Shown here piece after piece: positions 45,026-54,689 of a stretch of DNA of 64,000 nucleotides. The notes beneath the pieces were generated by a model. The model was given only the letters and a program-made list of their open reading frames with translations. It did no database searches and was not told where the DNA came from. The stretch comes from Streptomyces aurantiacus (GTDB lineage Bacteria > Actinomycetota > Actinomycetes > Streptomycetales > Streptomycetaceae), in the NCBI RefSeq assembly GCF_027107535.1, contig NZ_CP114283.1:8184001-8248000 (forward strand), in the 5' to 3' direction. Both the position numbers and the translations under genes were made by a program. Each line of letters starts with the position of its first letter. Within the stretch, counting starts at the first letter, position 1.

Positions 45026-45264
45026 ACCGACCTCCCAACCCCATGAGCGACCGCAACTGACTGATCAGCAGATTAACCATCCGCTTGTTCAACGCTCACG
45101 GCAGGGGTCGGGTTACGCAACCGGAAGGCCGTACGGGTGGTGCCGATGGGGCCGGTAGGGCCAACCGGGCCAGGAGAACCGGTGTGGCCGGTGTGGCCGA
45201 TGACGCCGCCGCGGGCCGGTGGGACCGGTGCGGATGTGCTCCGGGGAGCGGGAGTCCTGTGGCG

Positions 45265-45726
45265 TCAGCAGGCCCCGACCCACTCCTCCGTACCGTCGGA
45301 GAACGTCTGGTGCTTCCAGATCGGGACCTCGTGCTTCAGGTCGTCGATCAGCTTCCGGCAGGCCTCGAAGGCTTCTCCCCGGTGCGGACAGGAGACGGCG
45401 ACGACCACCGCGAGATCACCCACCCGCAGGTCCCCGATCCGGTGCACGGCGGCCAGCGCCCGCACGGGGTACTTCGCCACGACGTTCTCGGCGACCCGCC
45501 GCATCTCGGCCTCGGCGGTGGGGTGGCACGAGTACCCGAGCGCGTCGACGTCCGCTCCCCCGTCGTGGTTGCGCACGGTTCCCACGAAGAGCGCGGTCCC
45601 TCCGGAGGCGTCGTCACCGACGGCCCGGAAGACCTCGTCCAGGGAGAGGTCGGTCTCCCGAATCGCCAGAAGCTTGATGGGCTCCTGCGCGGCCTGCTCA
45701 CCGGGATGATCATTCATGGGTGCCAT
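45265..45726 (-). CDS. moaE: Molybdopterin synthase catalytic subunit MoaE
   Basis: MoaE inserts sulphur from MoaD thiocarboxylate into cyclic pyranopterin monophosphate. Family segments are GGTALFVGTVRNHDGG, LGYSCHPTAEAEMRRV, VHRIGDLRVGDLAVVVAVSCPHRGEAFEACR and the catalytic KHEVPIWKHQTFSDGTEEWVG. The start was set at MAPMNDHPGE. MNDHPGE nine bases later is equally possible. Confidence 0.93.
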   Translation of the reverse strand: MAPMNDHPGEQAAQEPIKLLAIRETDLSLDEVFRAVGDDASGGTALFVGTVRNHDGGADVDALGYSCHPTAEAEMRRVAENVVAKYPVRALAAVHRIGDLRVGDLAVVVAVSCPHRGEAFEACRKLIDDLKHEVPIWKHQTFSDGTEEWVGAC

Positions 45727-45917
45727 ACCCCCATCGTGCCCCACCCCGCCGACTCCCCGGAATAGCGCTTTCACCCGCACGCACGCGCGCACGGTTGGAG
45801 CCGTCTACAGAGGCAGACCCATGGAACCGCTGGACCCGCCCCGCTCCGGAAGGTCCGTGCGGCGCTCACGCCGGCCGGCCGACGACGGGGCCGCGAGGAC
45901 ACGGCCCCGCCCACGCC

Positions 45918-47081
45918 TCAGATCCGCCGTCGCGCCTTCCGGGCCCGCCGCACCAGCGCGGCCGTACCGAGCAGGGCGACCGTCGCGCCCGCGGCTCCCG
46001 CGGCGGTGGCGTCCTTGCGCCCGAGGCGCCGCCCGGCGAGGGTGTGCCGCCCCGCGACCTCCCCGAGGAGTTCGGCGAGCACCTCCTCGTTGGTCCACTG
46101 CGGCCGCCATCCGGCTTCGTGGAGCCGGCTCCCGCTGACCACCCAGGGATACATCGTGTAGGCGAGGTCCCCGGCCGGCGACGGCGTGAGCCCGATCCGG
46201 TGGAGCCGGGCCGCGGCCCCCAGGGCGACGGCGGACGGCAGTTCCATCCGCCGGATCCCGCTGAGCTCCTCGACCTCCTCCTGCTCCAGCCATCCGTCGC
46301 ATCCGACGGCCAGCTCGCCGTCGACCTTCTCCAGGGCCGCGTACTCCAGCGCGCCGCACAGGTCCTCGACGTGGCAGAACTGCCAGGCGGGCCGGGACCC
46401 GGCGACGACCAGAAGCCGAGGGGACTCGAAATACCTGGTCAGAGCGGTGTCGGTGCCCCCAACGAGCACGGCGGGCCGTACGACGGTGACGTTGAGCCCG
46501 GGGTGTGCGCGGGGCGCCCGGCGGGCGAGCCGCTCGACCTCCAGCAGGTCCCCGACGCCCGTGGCCTCGGCGGTGGCCTGCAGTTCGGCGTCTTCGGAGA
46601 GGGGCAGTTCGTTGTCGGGCAGTGCTCCGTAGACCATGGCCGACGTGCACAGCACGACACGGTGGACGCCGGCGGCCGCGGCGGCCGTGAGCACGGTCTG
46701 GGTACCCCGCACGTTGTACGCCGTACGCGCGGCGGGGTCCGTTTCGAGGTCGAGGTCGAGCGCGAGGTGGACCACGACGTCCGCCCCGCGCAGCTTCTCC
46801 GCGATGGCCGGGTCCCGGACGTCCAGGATGTGCCACTGGGCGCCCGCGCACTCGCCGCGCCGCTCGTCGATGGCGATGACCTGCTTGATCTCGTCGCTTG
46901 CGGCGAGCCGCTCGGTGAGCATCGCGCCGATTCCGGACGCGGCGCCGGTGACCGCGACGACGGGGCCGCGTACGGCGGAGGTCCCGTCGGCACGCGCTGC
47001 CGACGTCGAGGGTCGTTGGTCGGGCGACGGATGGGCCGAGGGGTTTCGCGCTGCGCGAACCTGTGGATCTGGGGAACTCAC
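45918..47081 (-). CDS. NAD-dependent epimerase/dehydratase-like SDR protein
   Basis: The 387-residue extended SDR has VAVTGAASGIGAML (nucleotide-binding Gly motif), HLALD, a central CTSAMVYGALPDN (Ser-X-X-Tyr-like, without the usual Lys spacing), and a C-terminal membrane-like GATVALLGTAALVRRARKARRR. The GTG start VSSPDPQVRAARN with GGAGA 9 bases upstream was chosen over three upstream options. The substrate is not known. The C-terminal hydrophobic/basic tail suggests membrane association. Confidence 0.8.
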   Translation of the reverse strand: MSSPDPQVRAARNPSAHPSPDQRPSTSAARADGTSAVRGPVVAVTGAASGIGAMLTERLAASDEIKQVIAIDERRGECAGAQWHILDVRDPAIAEKLRGADVVVHLALDLDLETDPAARTAYNVRGTQTVLTAAAAAGVHRVVLCTSAMVYGALPDNELPLSEDAELQATAEATGVGDLLEVERLARRAPRAHPGLNVTVVRPAVLVGGTDTALTRYFESPRLLVVAGSRPAWQFCHVEDLCGALEYAALEKVDGELAVGCDGWLEQEEVEELSGIRRMELPSAVALGAAARLHRIGLTPSPAGDLAYTMYPWVVSGSRLHEAGWRPQWTNEEVLAELLGEVAGRHTLAGRRLGRKDATAAGAAGATVALLGTAALVRRARKARRRI

Positions 47082-47271
47082 CGGGCGTCTCCAGCGGTTG
47101 TCTTCAGTAAGAACGCGCATGACGCGTACGTACCAGGTGGCATCCATCCTGCCGCAGCCGCCGAGTCGGCGACGCACCGAGGCCCGAACCGGTTGTGGTG
47201 TCTACGCTGGGTGGTGATGCAGGGCAGCCGCCGTCGGAGCGAACCGGCGGCCTTAACAGCCGAGGAATCCC

Positions 47272-48717
47272 GTGAGTGACACCCCATTCGGATTCGGCCT
47301 TCCGCCGGAGGAGCCGGACGACGGCGACGAGGGCAAGAAGAAGGACCAGCAGAGCGGTGGTGGTCAGGGACCTGCCAACCCGTTCGGTTTCGGGCCCGGC
47401 GGCCCTGGAGGCGACAACCCGCTCGCAGCCATGTTCGGTTCGCTGAACCCGGGCGACCTGGGCGCCGCGTTCCAGCAGCTGGGCCAGATGCTCTCCTACG
47501 AGGGCGGCCCGGTGAACTGGGACATGGCCAAGCAGATCGCCCGCCAGACGGTGTCCCAGGGCACCTCCGACGGTACGAAGGACTCGAGCGTCGGCCCCGC
47601 CGAGCGCACCGCGGTCCAGGACGCGGTGCGGCTGGCCGACCTGTGGCTGGACGACGCGACGTCGCTGCCGTCCGGCGCGGCCTCCGCGGTGGCCTGGAGC
47701 CGCGCGGAGTGGGTCGAGGCGACCCTGCCGGTGTGGAAGGAGCTCGTCGACCCGGTCGCCGAGCGCGTCGGCGCGGCCATGGGCGATGTGCTGCCCGAGG
47801 AGATGCAGGCCATGGCAGGCCCGCTGCTCGGAATGATGCGTTCCATGGGCGGCGCCATGTTCGGTACGCAGATCGGGCAGGCCGTGGGCGTGCTCGCAGG
47901 CGAGGTCGTCGGCTCGACCGACGTGGGCCTGCCGCTCGGCCCGGCCGGCAAGGCCGCGCTGCTTCCGCTGAACATCGAGGCGTTCGGCAAGGACCTGGGG
48001 ATCGCCCAGGACGAGGTGCGTCTCTATCTCGCTCTGCGCGAGGCCGCCCACCAGCGGCTCTTCGCCCACGTGCCGTGGCTGCGCTCGCACCTGTTCGGCG
48101 CGGTCGAGGGGTACGCGCGCGGAATCAAGGTCGACACGGCGAAGCTGGAGGACGTGGTCGGCCAGTTCGACCCGCAGAACCCCGAAGAGCTGCAGCAGGC
48201 ACTCCAGCAGGGCATGTTCCAGCCCGAGGACACGCCGGAGCAGAAGGCCGCGCTGGCCCGCCTGGAGACGGCGCTCGCGCTCGTCGAGGGCTGGGTGGAC
48301 GCGGTGGTCCACTCGGCGGCGAAGCCGCGCCTGTCGTCCGCGGACGCGCTGCGGGAGACGCTGCGCCGCCGCCGTGCGACGGGTGGCCCCGCCGAGCAGA
48401 CCTTCGCCACACTGATCGGCCTGGAGCTGCGCCCGCGCCGCCTGAGGGACGCCTCCCGCCTGTGGGCCTCGCTCACGGACGCGCGCGGGGTCGACGGCCG
48501 CGACGGCCTGTGGGCTCACCCGGACATGCTGCCGACCGCATCCGACCTGGACGACCCGGACGGCTTCGTGCACCGCGAGCAGCTGGACTTCTCCGAGCTC
48601 GACAAGATGCTGGGCGAGGCCGCGGGCGGTTCACCCGAGAAGCCGAACCTCACGAAGGACGAGACCTCGGGCGAGCACAAGGGCGGGGACGAGGACAAGG
48701 GCGACGACGACAAGTGA
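47272..48717 (+). CDS. DUF2342 family (putative zinc-dependent metalloprotease)
   Basis: The 481-residue protein begins with a Gly/Pro-rich tail (NPFGFGPGGPGGDNPLAAMFGS). The core includes GTQIGQAVGVLAGEVVGSTDVGLPL and ALREAAHQRLFAHVPWL. EAAHQ replaces the classical HEXXH, and automated annotation as a protease rests on this family. The C-terminus is strongly acidic. GAGGAATCCC precedes the GTG. The next gene overlaps its stop by 4 bases. Confidence 0.87.
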   Translation: MSDTPFGFGLPPEEPDDGDEGKKKDQQSGGGQGPANPFGFGPGGPGGDNPLAAMFGSLNPGDLGAAFQQLGQMLSYEGGPVNWDMAKQIARQTVSQGTSDGTKDSSVGPAERTAVQDAVRLADLWLDDATSLPSGAASAVAWSRAEWVEATLPVWKELVDPVAERVGAAMGDVLPEEMQAMAGPLLGMMRSMGGAMFGTQIGQAVGVLAGEVVGSTDVGLPLGPAGKAALLPLNIEAFGKDLGIAQDEVRLYLALREAAHQRLFAHVPWLRSHLFGAVEGYARGIKVDTAKLEDVVGQFDPQNPEELQQALQQGMFQPEDTPEQKAALARLETALALVEGWVDAVVHSAAKPRLSSADALRETLRRRRATGGPAEQTFATLIGLELRPRRLRDASRLWASLTDARGVDGRDGLWAHPDMLPTASDLDDPDGFVHREQLDFSELDKMLGEAAGGSPEKPNLTKDETSGEHKGGDEDKGDDDK

Positions 48718-49235
48718 CCCTGTACGACGACGCCGTCCTGGTCCTGAAGGGCATTGAGGGCCAGGAGGAGCTCCGTCAGGCCTATCTCGGCCATCTGGAG
48801 GCTCATCCGGACGGCATGTGGAAGGCCTGTACGGCCGGGCACGTCACGGCGAGCGCCCTGGTGATCGATCCAGGGCACGGCAGGGTGCTGCTGACGCTCC
48901 ACAAGAAGCTCCGGATGTGGCTGCAGATGGGCGGCCACTGCGAGCCGGGGGACGCCACCCTGGAGGCAGCGGCCCTGCGTGAGGCCACGGAGGAGTCGGG
49001 CATCACGGCCCTGACACTGCTCCCGGGCGGACCGGTACGGCTCGACCGGCATCCCATTCCGCCGCCCTGCCACCGGCATTTCGACGTGCAGTACGCGGTC
49101 GTGGCCGCCCCGGGAGCTGTCCAGGAGATCAGCGACGAGTCCCTCGACCTCCGCTGGTTCGCGTACGACGAGGTGGAAAAGGTGGCCGACGACTCGGTCG
49201 TACGCCTGCTGCGGGCGACACGAGCAAGGCTCTGA
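48714..49235 (+). CDS. Nudix hydrolase
   Basis: The 173-residue protein has a variant Nudix box (GGHCEPGD ... LREATEESGI), keeping the REXXEE metal-binding core with one extra residue before it. The GTG start forms GTGA with the previous stop. Substrate specificity cannot be read from the sequence. Coupling to the DUF2342 gene is the main hint. Confidence 0.87.
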   Translation: MTLYDDAVLVLKGIEGQEELRQAYLGHLEAHPDGMWKACTAGHVTASALVIDPGHGRVLLTLHKKLRMWLQMGGHCEPGDATLEAAALREATEESGITALTLLPGGPVRLDRHPIPPPCHRHFDVQYAVVAAPGAVQEISDESLDLRWFAYDEVEKVADDSVVRLLRATRARL

Positions 49236-49242
49236 GAAATCT

Positions 49243-49276
49243 GTAAGGGGCGGCCGCAATGGCGACCGCCCCTTAC
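49243..49276. terminator. Bidirectional hairpin terminator
   Basis: Perfect arms GTAAGGGGCGG and CCGCCCCTTAC (11 bp) with a 12-base loop between convergent genes. Confidence 0.8.
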
Positions 49277-49387
49277 ACACTCGCCCCTGAAGGGGCGCGG
49301 GACACTGCACGACCGGTCACCACGGACCGGCGGGCAGCCCCACCCCGGGATTTACGCGGGCGCTCGACAGAGTGCCCGCGGAAGGTC

Positions 49388-50143
49388 CTAACTCCAGGCG
49401 TTGCCCTGGTTCTGGCCCCGGGCCCCCTGCTGGCCCATTCCGTACTGGGCGGCGACACCCGACCCGATCGCCGCGTTCTGCGGCGGCAGCATCTCGCTGG
49501 GCTGGACGAGCGCGTATCCCTGGCCCATGAAGCTGAGCTCCCAGCCCTCACCCGTGTTGCCGCGGCGACGGAACACACCGGAGGAGTGTGTCTGGGCCTG
49601 CATCTGTACGCGCAGGCTCGTGGACCAGGCGACGATCGCGTCCGCGTCGCAGTTGACGTACCGGTCCGGCGTGACCTGCAGCATCAGGGGCATGCCCGAT
49701 GTCATCAGGGCGACCTTGCCGCGCCCGGTGATGTTGAGCTGGTACTTGCCGGATCCGGAGATGCCGTACTGGCTGTCCACGGCGATCACGTCGTGGTGCA
49801 GCGACGAGTCCATCGCCAGGACGTAGCTGCTGTCCACGGTGAGACCGTCCTGGTCCACGTCCACCACATGGATGTGCTGGGCGAGGTTGGCCAGGTACAC
49901 GGTGCCCTGCCCGTGGCAGCGCATGAGGTCGAGACCCTCTCCGGTGTGCGCGCGCGAACGCTGCTGACCGGAGTTCTGGTACTCGGCGTCGAACTCCACG
50001 AGGCCCTGGTAGGCGACCATGGTGCCCTTGCGGGCGAGCATGTCGTCGTGGCCTTCCAGGACCACGCGCAGCATCTGCTTGTTCTGCAGGCTGTAGCGCT
50101 CCTGGGACTGCCGGTCGTTGTAGGCGAAAAGCGGGCTCTGCAT
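49388..50143 (-). CDS. AIM24 family protein, third of the trio
   Basis: The 251-residue protein of the AIM24 (TRAP-like beta-helix) family has LQNKQMLRVVLEGHDDMLARKGTMVAYQGLVEF, HGQGTVYLA, and VNCDADAIVAWSTSL repeats of short strands. Function in bacteria is unclear. The family is often encoded next to TerD proteins. GGAGGA is upstream of the ATG. It lies 17 bases after the second AIM24 gene. Confidence 0.87.
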   Translation of the reverse strand: MQSPLFAYNDRQSQERYSLQNKQMLRVVLEGHDDMLARKGTMVAYQGLVEFDAEYQNSGQQRSRAHTGEGLDLMRCHGQGTVYLANLAQHIHVVDVDQDGLTVDSSYVLAMDSSLHHDVIAVDSQYGISGSGKYQLNITGRGKVALMTSGMPLMLQVTPDRYVNCDADAIVAWSTSLRVQMQAQTHSSGVFRRRGNTGEGWELSFMGQGYALVQPSEMLPPQNAAIGSGVAAQYGMGQQGARGQNQGNAWS

Positions 50144-50160
50144 GATGTGTGTCCTCCCCC

Positions 50161-50841
50161 TCAGCCCCGGACCCGGAGGCGGTCGGTGCTGTCCTCGCTG
50201 GGCTGGACGACGACGATGCCCTGTCCGGAGAAGGCCATCTGGAAGGCCTCGCCGCTGCCCCGCCCGATCAGCGACTGTGCCTTGAAGCTGCGCTTGCCCT
50301 TCACCTTCAGGTTCGGGGACCAGGCGACGAGCGCGTCCGGGTCGACGTACGTCTCGTCCTCGCCGCCACCGCAGTCGACGACGATGGGCTTGCCCCGCGA
50401 GGTCAGCGCGACCCAGCCCTGCCCGGAGATCTTGGTGTTCCACAGGCCCTGGCCTGCGAACTTCGCCAGGCCCTTGACCCGCTCGACGCCCCAGGTGAGG
50501 TGCGCGTCGAAGGCGAGCAGGTTGGTGGCGTTGACGGAGATCGCGTCGCCGTTGAGGTTGATGACGACGACGTTCGCCCCGTAGTCGGAGAGGTAGAGCA
50601 GGCCGTCTCCGGAGCACTTCATCAACGGTGCGCCCTCGCCGGTCATCCAGTCCTTGGCGATCTGGCGCACGGCCGGCGGGTTGGGCTCGTACTGGACGAA
50701 CCCTTCGTAGGCGACCATCGACCCCACGCGCGCGAGGAGGTCGTTTCCGGTCTGCATGGCGACCTTGAGCATGTGGTTGCCGTGGTTCTCCATGCGCGCG
50801 ACAACGGGTGCCGGGGCGAAGCCCGCGAGTTGCTGGTTCAT
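50161..50841 (-). CDS. AIM24 family protein, second of the trio
   Basis: The 226-residue protein is collinear with its neighbours: NDLLARVGSMVAYEGFVQYEP, MKCSGDGLLYLSDYG, VDPDALVAWSPNLKVKGKRSFK, and a closing FSGQGIVVVQPSE. It is 14 bases from the TerD-AIM24 gene, so it is cotranscribed. All three products share the ending VVQPxE. Confidence 0.87.
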   Translation of the reverse strand: MNQQLAGFAPAPVVARMENHGNHMLKVAMQTGNDLLARVGSMVAYEGFVQYEPNPPAVRQIAKDWMTGEGAPLMKCSGDGLLYLSDYGANVVVINLNGDAISVNATNLLAFDAHLTWGVERVKGLAKFAGQGLWNTKISGQGWVALTSRGKPIVVDCGGGEDETYVDPDALVAWSPNLKVKGKRSFKAQSLIGRGSGEAFQMAFSGQGIVVVQPSEDSTDRLRVRG

Positions 50842-50855
50842 TTGGACGGGCTCCC

Positions 50856-52541
50856 TCAGACCTCGTACGGCTGGACGACGATGAAATTGCCGGGCGCCCC
50901 GCGGAACTGGAGGTTCACGCTCTCGCCGGTGTCACCCGGGTAGGCGTTGCGGCGCATCCGCACCTGGCTGGAAACGATCACCTGCGAGGCGGCGGACCAG
51001 GCGACGACGGCGTTGCAGTCGGCGAACGTCGTCGGCGTCACGGGCAGGACTACGGGCACCCCACGCGTCTTCACGACGACCGTGCCGGTCCCCTGGAACT
51101 GCATCGTGAACAGCGCTCCTCCGGGGATGCCGTGTCCTTCGACGCGGCGCACCTCGTACTGGAGCGTCTCGTCGAAGGCGAGGACGTTCTCCGCGGAGAC
51201 GCAGACGGCGTCACCCTGCAGCTCGATGGGGTGGAGCATGGCGCCGTTCTCCGCGAGGAAGACCTGGCCGCGGCCCGAACAGCGCATCAGCTGCATCTCC
51301 TGGCCGGTCGCGTTGCCCACGATCCGCCCTGAGAAACCGGCGCCCTTGTAGCTGAAGTCGACCTTGCCCTGGTAGAGCACCATGCTGCCCTGACGGGCGA
51401 GTACGGCCTGGTCGCCGCCCGCGCCGAGATCGACACGGACCATCTTCTTGTTCTGCGGCGTCCAGCGCTGCCCGGTGGGCGTCTCCTTGTACGCCTGCAG
51501 CGCCGCGGTGACACCGGCACCGCCCTGAGGGATGCCCTGCGGCACTCCGTACGCGGCGGGCGCACCCGGCGCGCCGGGCTGCCCCGGAGCCTGACCGAAC
51601 GGCGGCTGCCGGCCGTAGCCCGGAGGCGGAGTCGGCTGGCCGTAGCCCGGAGGCGGGACCGGTGCCTGAGGAGCCTGGGGCTGTCCGTAACCGGGCGGCA
51701 GGGGTGCGGTCTGGCCGGGGGCCTGGCCGTACGGAGGCTGCTGCTGGCCCGGCTGACCGTAGGGCGCGGGTGCGGGCGCCGGAGGCGGCACCGGGGCGCC
51801 ACCGGGCGGGGTCATGGGCGCGACTATGGTCGGCGCGGCATGCACCGAGGGCGCGGGCGCCGCGGGCGGTGCGAAACCCTGAGCGGGCTGCGGCGCGGGA
51901 GCCTGCGTGGCGGAGCCCGCGGGGGCTCCGAACGCGGGCGGCGCGGCACCCTGCGGAGGCGGCGCGAACGACGGAGCGCCGGCCTGCGGCGCGGGCGCTG
52001 CGGCGGGCTCCTCCTCGGCGACCTCGCCGCCGAAGTTCTTCAGCAGCGCGTCGAGCCCGCCGTCGAAGCCCTGTCCGACCGCGGCGAACCGCCACACGTC
52101 CTTCAGGTAGAAGTCGCCCAGCATCACGGCACGCTCGGTGGAGAACTCGGCGCCGGTGAACGAGTACCGGGCCACCTCCTCGCCGCCCGCCACGATACGG
52201 ATGTACCCAGGAGCGACCTGGGACATCTGTCCGGCCCCGTCGACCGTCGCGGTGAACGACAGCTTCTGGATCCGCGGAGGGATCTTGTCGAGGGTGACGC
52301 GGAAGGACTCCGTGTCACCAGCCTGCGCACCGAGAAGCTGAATGGACTCCTCGGGGCTCTTCGGCTGGTTGAAGAAGATGAAGTACTGGTCGTCCGACAG
52401 CCGTTCGTCGGCGTCCAGACCGAAGCAGCTGATGTCGAAGGTCAGCCCGGGGCCGGCGATCTGCACACCTACGTACAGATCGGTGCCCGCGGTGAGGTCA
52501 CTGATCCTGGCCTTGTGGCCGCGCTGGAATTCCCTGGCCAT
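50856..52541 (-). CDS. TerD domain fused to AIM24 domain
   Basis: The 561-residue fusion has a TerD domain (about 1-175: TAGTDLYVGVQIAGPGLTFDISCFGLDADERLSDDQYFIFF) with acidic calcium-binding residues. A 150-residue Pro/Gln/Tyr/Gly-rich linker (GYGQP, PYGQAPG units) follows, then an AIM24 domain (about 345-561) that ends VVQPYEV. TerD proteins bind calcium and take part in stress and tellurite phenotypes. It leads the three-gene operon. Confidence 0.9.
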   Translation of the reverse strand: MAREFQRGHKARISDLTAGTDLYVGVQIAGPGLTFDISCFGLDADERLSDDQYFIFFNQPKSPEESIQLLGAQAGDTESFRVTLDKIPPRIQKLSFTATVDGAGQMSQVAPGYIRIVAGGEEVARYSFTGAEFSTERAVMLGDFYLKDVWRFAAVGQGFDGGLDALLKNFGGEVAEEEPAAAPAPQAGAPSFAPPPQGAAPPAFGAPAGSATQAPAPQPAQGFAPPAAPAPSVHAAPTIVAPMTPPGGAPVPPPAPAPAPYGQPGQQQPPYGQAPGQTAPLPPGYGQPQAPQAPVPPPGYGQPTPPPGYGRQPPFGQAPGQPGAPGAPAAYGVPQGIPQGGAGVTAALQAYKETPTGQRWTPQNKKMVRVDLGAGGDQAVLARQGSMVLYQGKVDFSYKGAGFSGRIVGNATGQEMQLMRCSGRGQVFLAENGAMLHPIELQGDAVCVSAENVLAFDETLQYEVRRVEGHGIPGGALFTMQFQGTGTVVVKTRGVPVVLPVTPTTFADCNAVVAWSAASQVIVSSQVRMRRNAYPGDTGESVNLQFRGAPGNFIVVQPYEV

Positions 52542-52685
52542 GCGTAACGACCGTCCCCCATCCCGAATACAAGTACGTCGCGTCAGGCTAACGGCAAATT
52601 CCAGCCGCGGACGAGGCCGGTACAGACCCGGTACACAAACCCTGCCGCCAGTCGTCCCGGGCAGGGTGTCGGCGTCAGGCCGACG

Positions 52686-53282
52686 TCACTCGCCGCGCGC
52701 CACGGGCAGGTGGGGCAGCCGGTCGGCGGCCACCACCCCTTCGAGGTACCCACGGGCCCGCTCGGTGCGCGGGTAGGCCTCCAGGAGCCGCCAGAAATCA
52801 GGCCCGTGACCCGGTACGAGCAGATGCGCCAGCTCGTGGACGAGAACGTAGTCGACGACGTACTCGGGCATGCCCTGCAAGCGGTGCGACAGGCGGATAC
52901 TGCCCTCGGCCGGGGTGCACGACCCCCACCGCGTGTTCTGATTGGTGACCCAGCGCACCGAAGCGGGCCGGGCCCGCCCGTCGAAGTAGAGCTCGGAGAG
53001 CCGGGCGGCCCTCTCGGACAGCTCCGTGTCGCCGAGCACGCGCTTGCTCTCCTGGGCGGCCAGCTTGTCGAGCATGACGGTGACCCAGCGCTGCTCCTCC
53101 GCCTCCGACATGCGGGCGGGGATGAGCACGACGGTGCGATCGCCCTCACGGTACGCGGAGACCGTTCTGCGCCGTCGCGCGCTCCTGCGGACCTCGATCG
53201 CGCTCCCCCCCGAGCCGCTTGGCGGCTGGCTCGTCGTGCTGCGCTGTGGGTTTCCGGCGCGGTGCAGTGGGTCGGCGGGCAC
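52686..53282 (-). CDS. M48/YgjP-type metallopeptidase
   Basis: The 198-residue protein has the zinc motif HELAHLLVPGHGPDFW and the segment NTRWGSCTPAEGSIRLSHRLQGMP typical of YgjP/DUF45 proteins. A GTG start was used. The first 30 residues are low-complexity and may not be native. It diverges from the E1-like gene. Its cellular target is unknown. Confidence 0.82.
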   Translation of the reverse strand: MPADPLHRAGNPQRSTTSQPPSGSGGSAIEVRRSARRRRTVSAYREGDRTVVLIPARMSEAEEQRWVTVMLDKLAAQESKRVLGDTELSERAARLSELYFDGRARPASVRWVTNQNTRWGSCTPAEGSIRLSHRLQGMPEYVVDYVLVHELAHLLVPGHGPDFWRLLEAYPRTERARGYLEGVVAADRLPHLPVARGE

Positions 53283-53492
53283 GCCCCGACGTTACCCGTT
53301 GCACATGGGGGAAGTCCCGCCTCCGGGACGCATCGATGCCGAACCGCACCCCACGCGCTCGATTAGTACGACGAAATCCACTGCCTGTGGACAACTTTCG
53401 GCACGCGCCGGGCAATGCGGGCATCCTGGCACTCGACCGGCGGAGCAGGACGAACACCGCCGGCACCACGGGGACGTACGGGGGTCGTTTTC

Positions 53493-54689
53493 ATGCATCC
53501 GATGGTGAAACCCGCGCTGCGGCGCGGCTGGCGGGATCTGAACACCGTGCAGTTCGGCATGGCGCCCGCACACGCGATGGTGCTCGGCCCGATGGACACC
53601 GCGACAGGCAGCCTCATGACCTTGCTCGACGGCACACGCGGGCTGCCCCTCCTGCGCGACGAGGGACGCCGCATGGGCCTGCCCGACGGCCACGTCGACG
53701 GCCTTGTGGAGCGGCTGTCCCTGGCCGGGCTGCTGGACGACGCGACGGGCGGCGGACCCGCCGCCGACGCCCTGCGCGGCAAACCGGCGGTCTACGACCG
53801 GCTCCGGCCCGACGCCGCCTCGCTGTCCCTCGTCGCTCCCGAACCCGGCGAGGCCATGCGCCGGCTGGCCGCCCGCCGCTCACTGCGCGTACAGGTACGG
53901 GGCGCGGGCAGAGTCGGAGCCGTGCTGGCCTCGACCCTGTCGGGCGCGGGCGTGGGCCAGGTCGACGTACAGGACGGCGGCCGCGTCGAACCATGGGACG
54001 TGGCGCCGGGCGGGCTGCCCGTGGAGTCCATCGGCGAGCGCCGGGACGAGGCCGCCCGGCGCGCGGTGCGCGGAGCGGCCCCCGGCCGCCCGCCCCGCCG
54101 CGGCGGCGGCACACGCTCAACTCCCGGATCAGAGGATCCCGGCCTCACCCTGGTGATCATCGCGCCCCGGGAAGGCCTCGCCGTCCACGCACCCGACCCG
54201 GCATCATCCGAGTCACTCATCGAATCCGGTACTCCTCATCTCTACGCGGGGGTCGTGGAGGGCACGGGCGTCGTCGGCCCGCTGGTCCTCCCCGGCGACA
54301 CGGCCTGCGCGGGCTGCCTGGACCTGGGACGCACCGACCGGGATCCGACCTGGCCCCGCCTGCTCGCACAGTGGCGCTCCGTACAGTCCCGCCAGGTGCC
54401 GGCCTGCGATCTGGCACTGGCGGCCACGGTCGCAGGCCTGGCCGCAGGGCATGCGCTCGCCTTCCTGGACGGCCGGTCACCGTCCAGCGTGGGAGCCCGC
54501 TGGGAGGTTTCCCTACCCGGATTCGACTGGCACGCGCGACCGGTGTGGCAACATCCCGGATGCCCCTGCGGGGCCGCGGAGAAGGCTAAGGGGGAGCAGA
54601 CCTCGGACGACGAAGGGCCGCACGAGACAATGGCCGGGCAACAGCCGCACGCGGCACGGCTGTCCGGTACTTGGAGGGCGCATGTCTGA
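53493..54689 (+). CDS. E1/ThiF-like protein with Cys-X-X-Cys zinc sites
   Basis: The 398-residue protein has an N-terminal winged region (VQFGMAPAHAMVLGPMDTATGSLMTLLDG), a Rossmann segment VQVRGAGRVGAVLASTLSGAGVGQVDVQDGG and the Cys pairs CAGCLDLG and CPCG expected for the structural zinc of E1-type enzymes. The adenylating Arg finger and Asp of true ThiF/MoeB are not evident, so it may be a catalytically weak relative, similar to proteins of peptide-tailoring clusters. Its end overlaps the next gene by 8 bases. Confidence 0.75.
   Translation: MHPMVKPALRRGWRDLNTVQFGMAPAHAMVLGPMDTATGSLMTLLDGTRGLPLLRDEGRRMGLPDGHVDGLVERLSLAGLLDDATGGGPAADALRGKPAVYDRLRPDAASLSLVAPEPGEAMRRLAARRSLRVQVRGAGRVGAVLASTLSGAGVGQVDVQDGGRVEPWDVAPGGLPVESIGERRDEAARRAVRGAAPGRPPRRGGGTRSTPGSEDPGLTLVIIAPREGLAVHAPDPASSESLIESGTPHLYAGVVEGTGVVGPLVLPGDTACAGCLDLGRTDRDPTWPRLLAQWRSVQSRQVPACDLALAATVAGLAAGHALAFLDGRSPSSVGARWEVSLPGFDWHARPVWQHPGCPCGAAEKAKGEQTSDDEGPHETMAGQQPHAARLSGTWRAHV

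Noticed and set aside
45076..45264. Collagen-like Gly-X-Y frame in phase with moaE past its stop
   Set aside because: It reads GHTGHTGSPGPVGPTGPIG, but it has no start codon and follows the moaE stop directly. MoaE has a complete family ending before it, so this is most likely untranslated repeat sequence.
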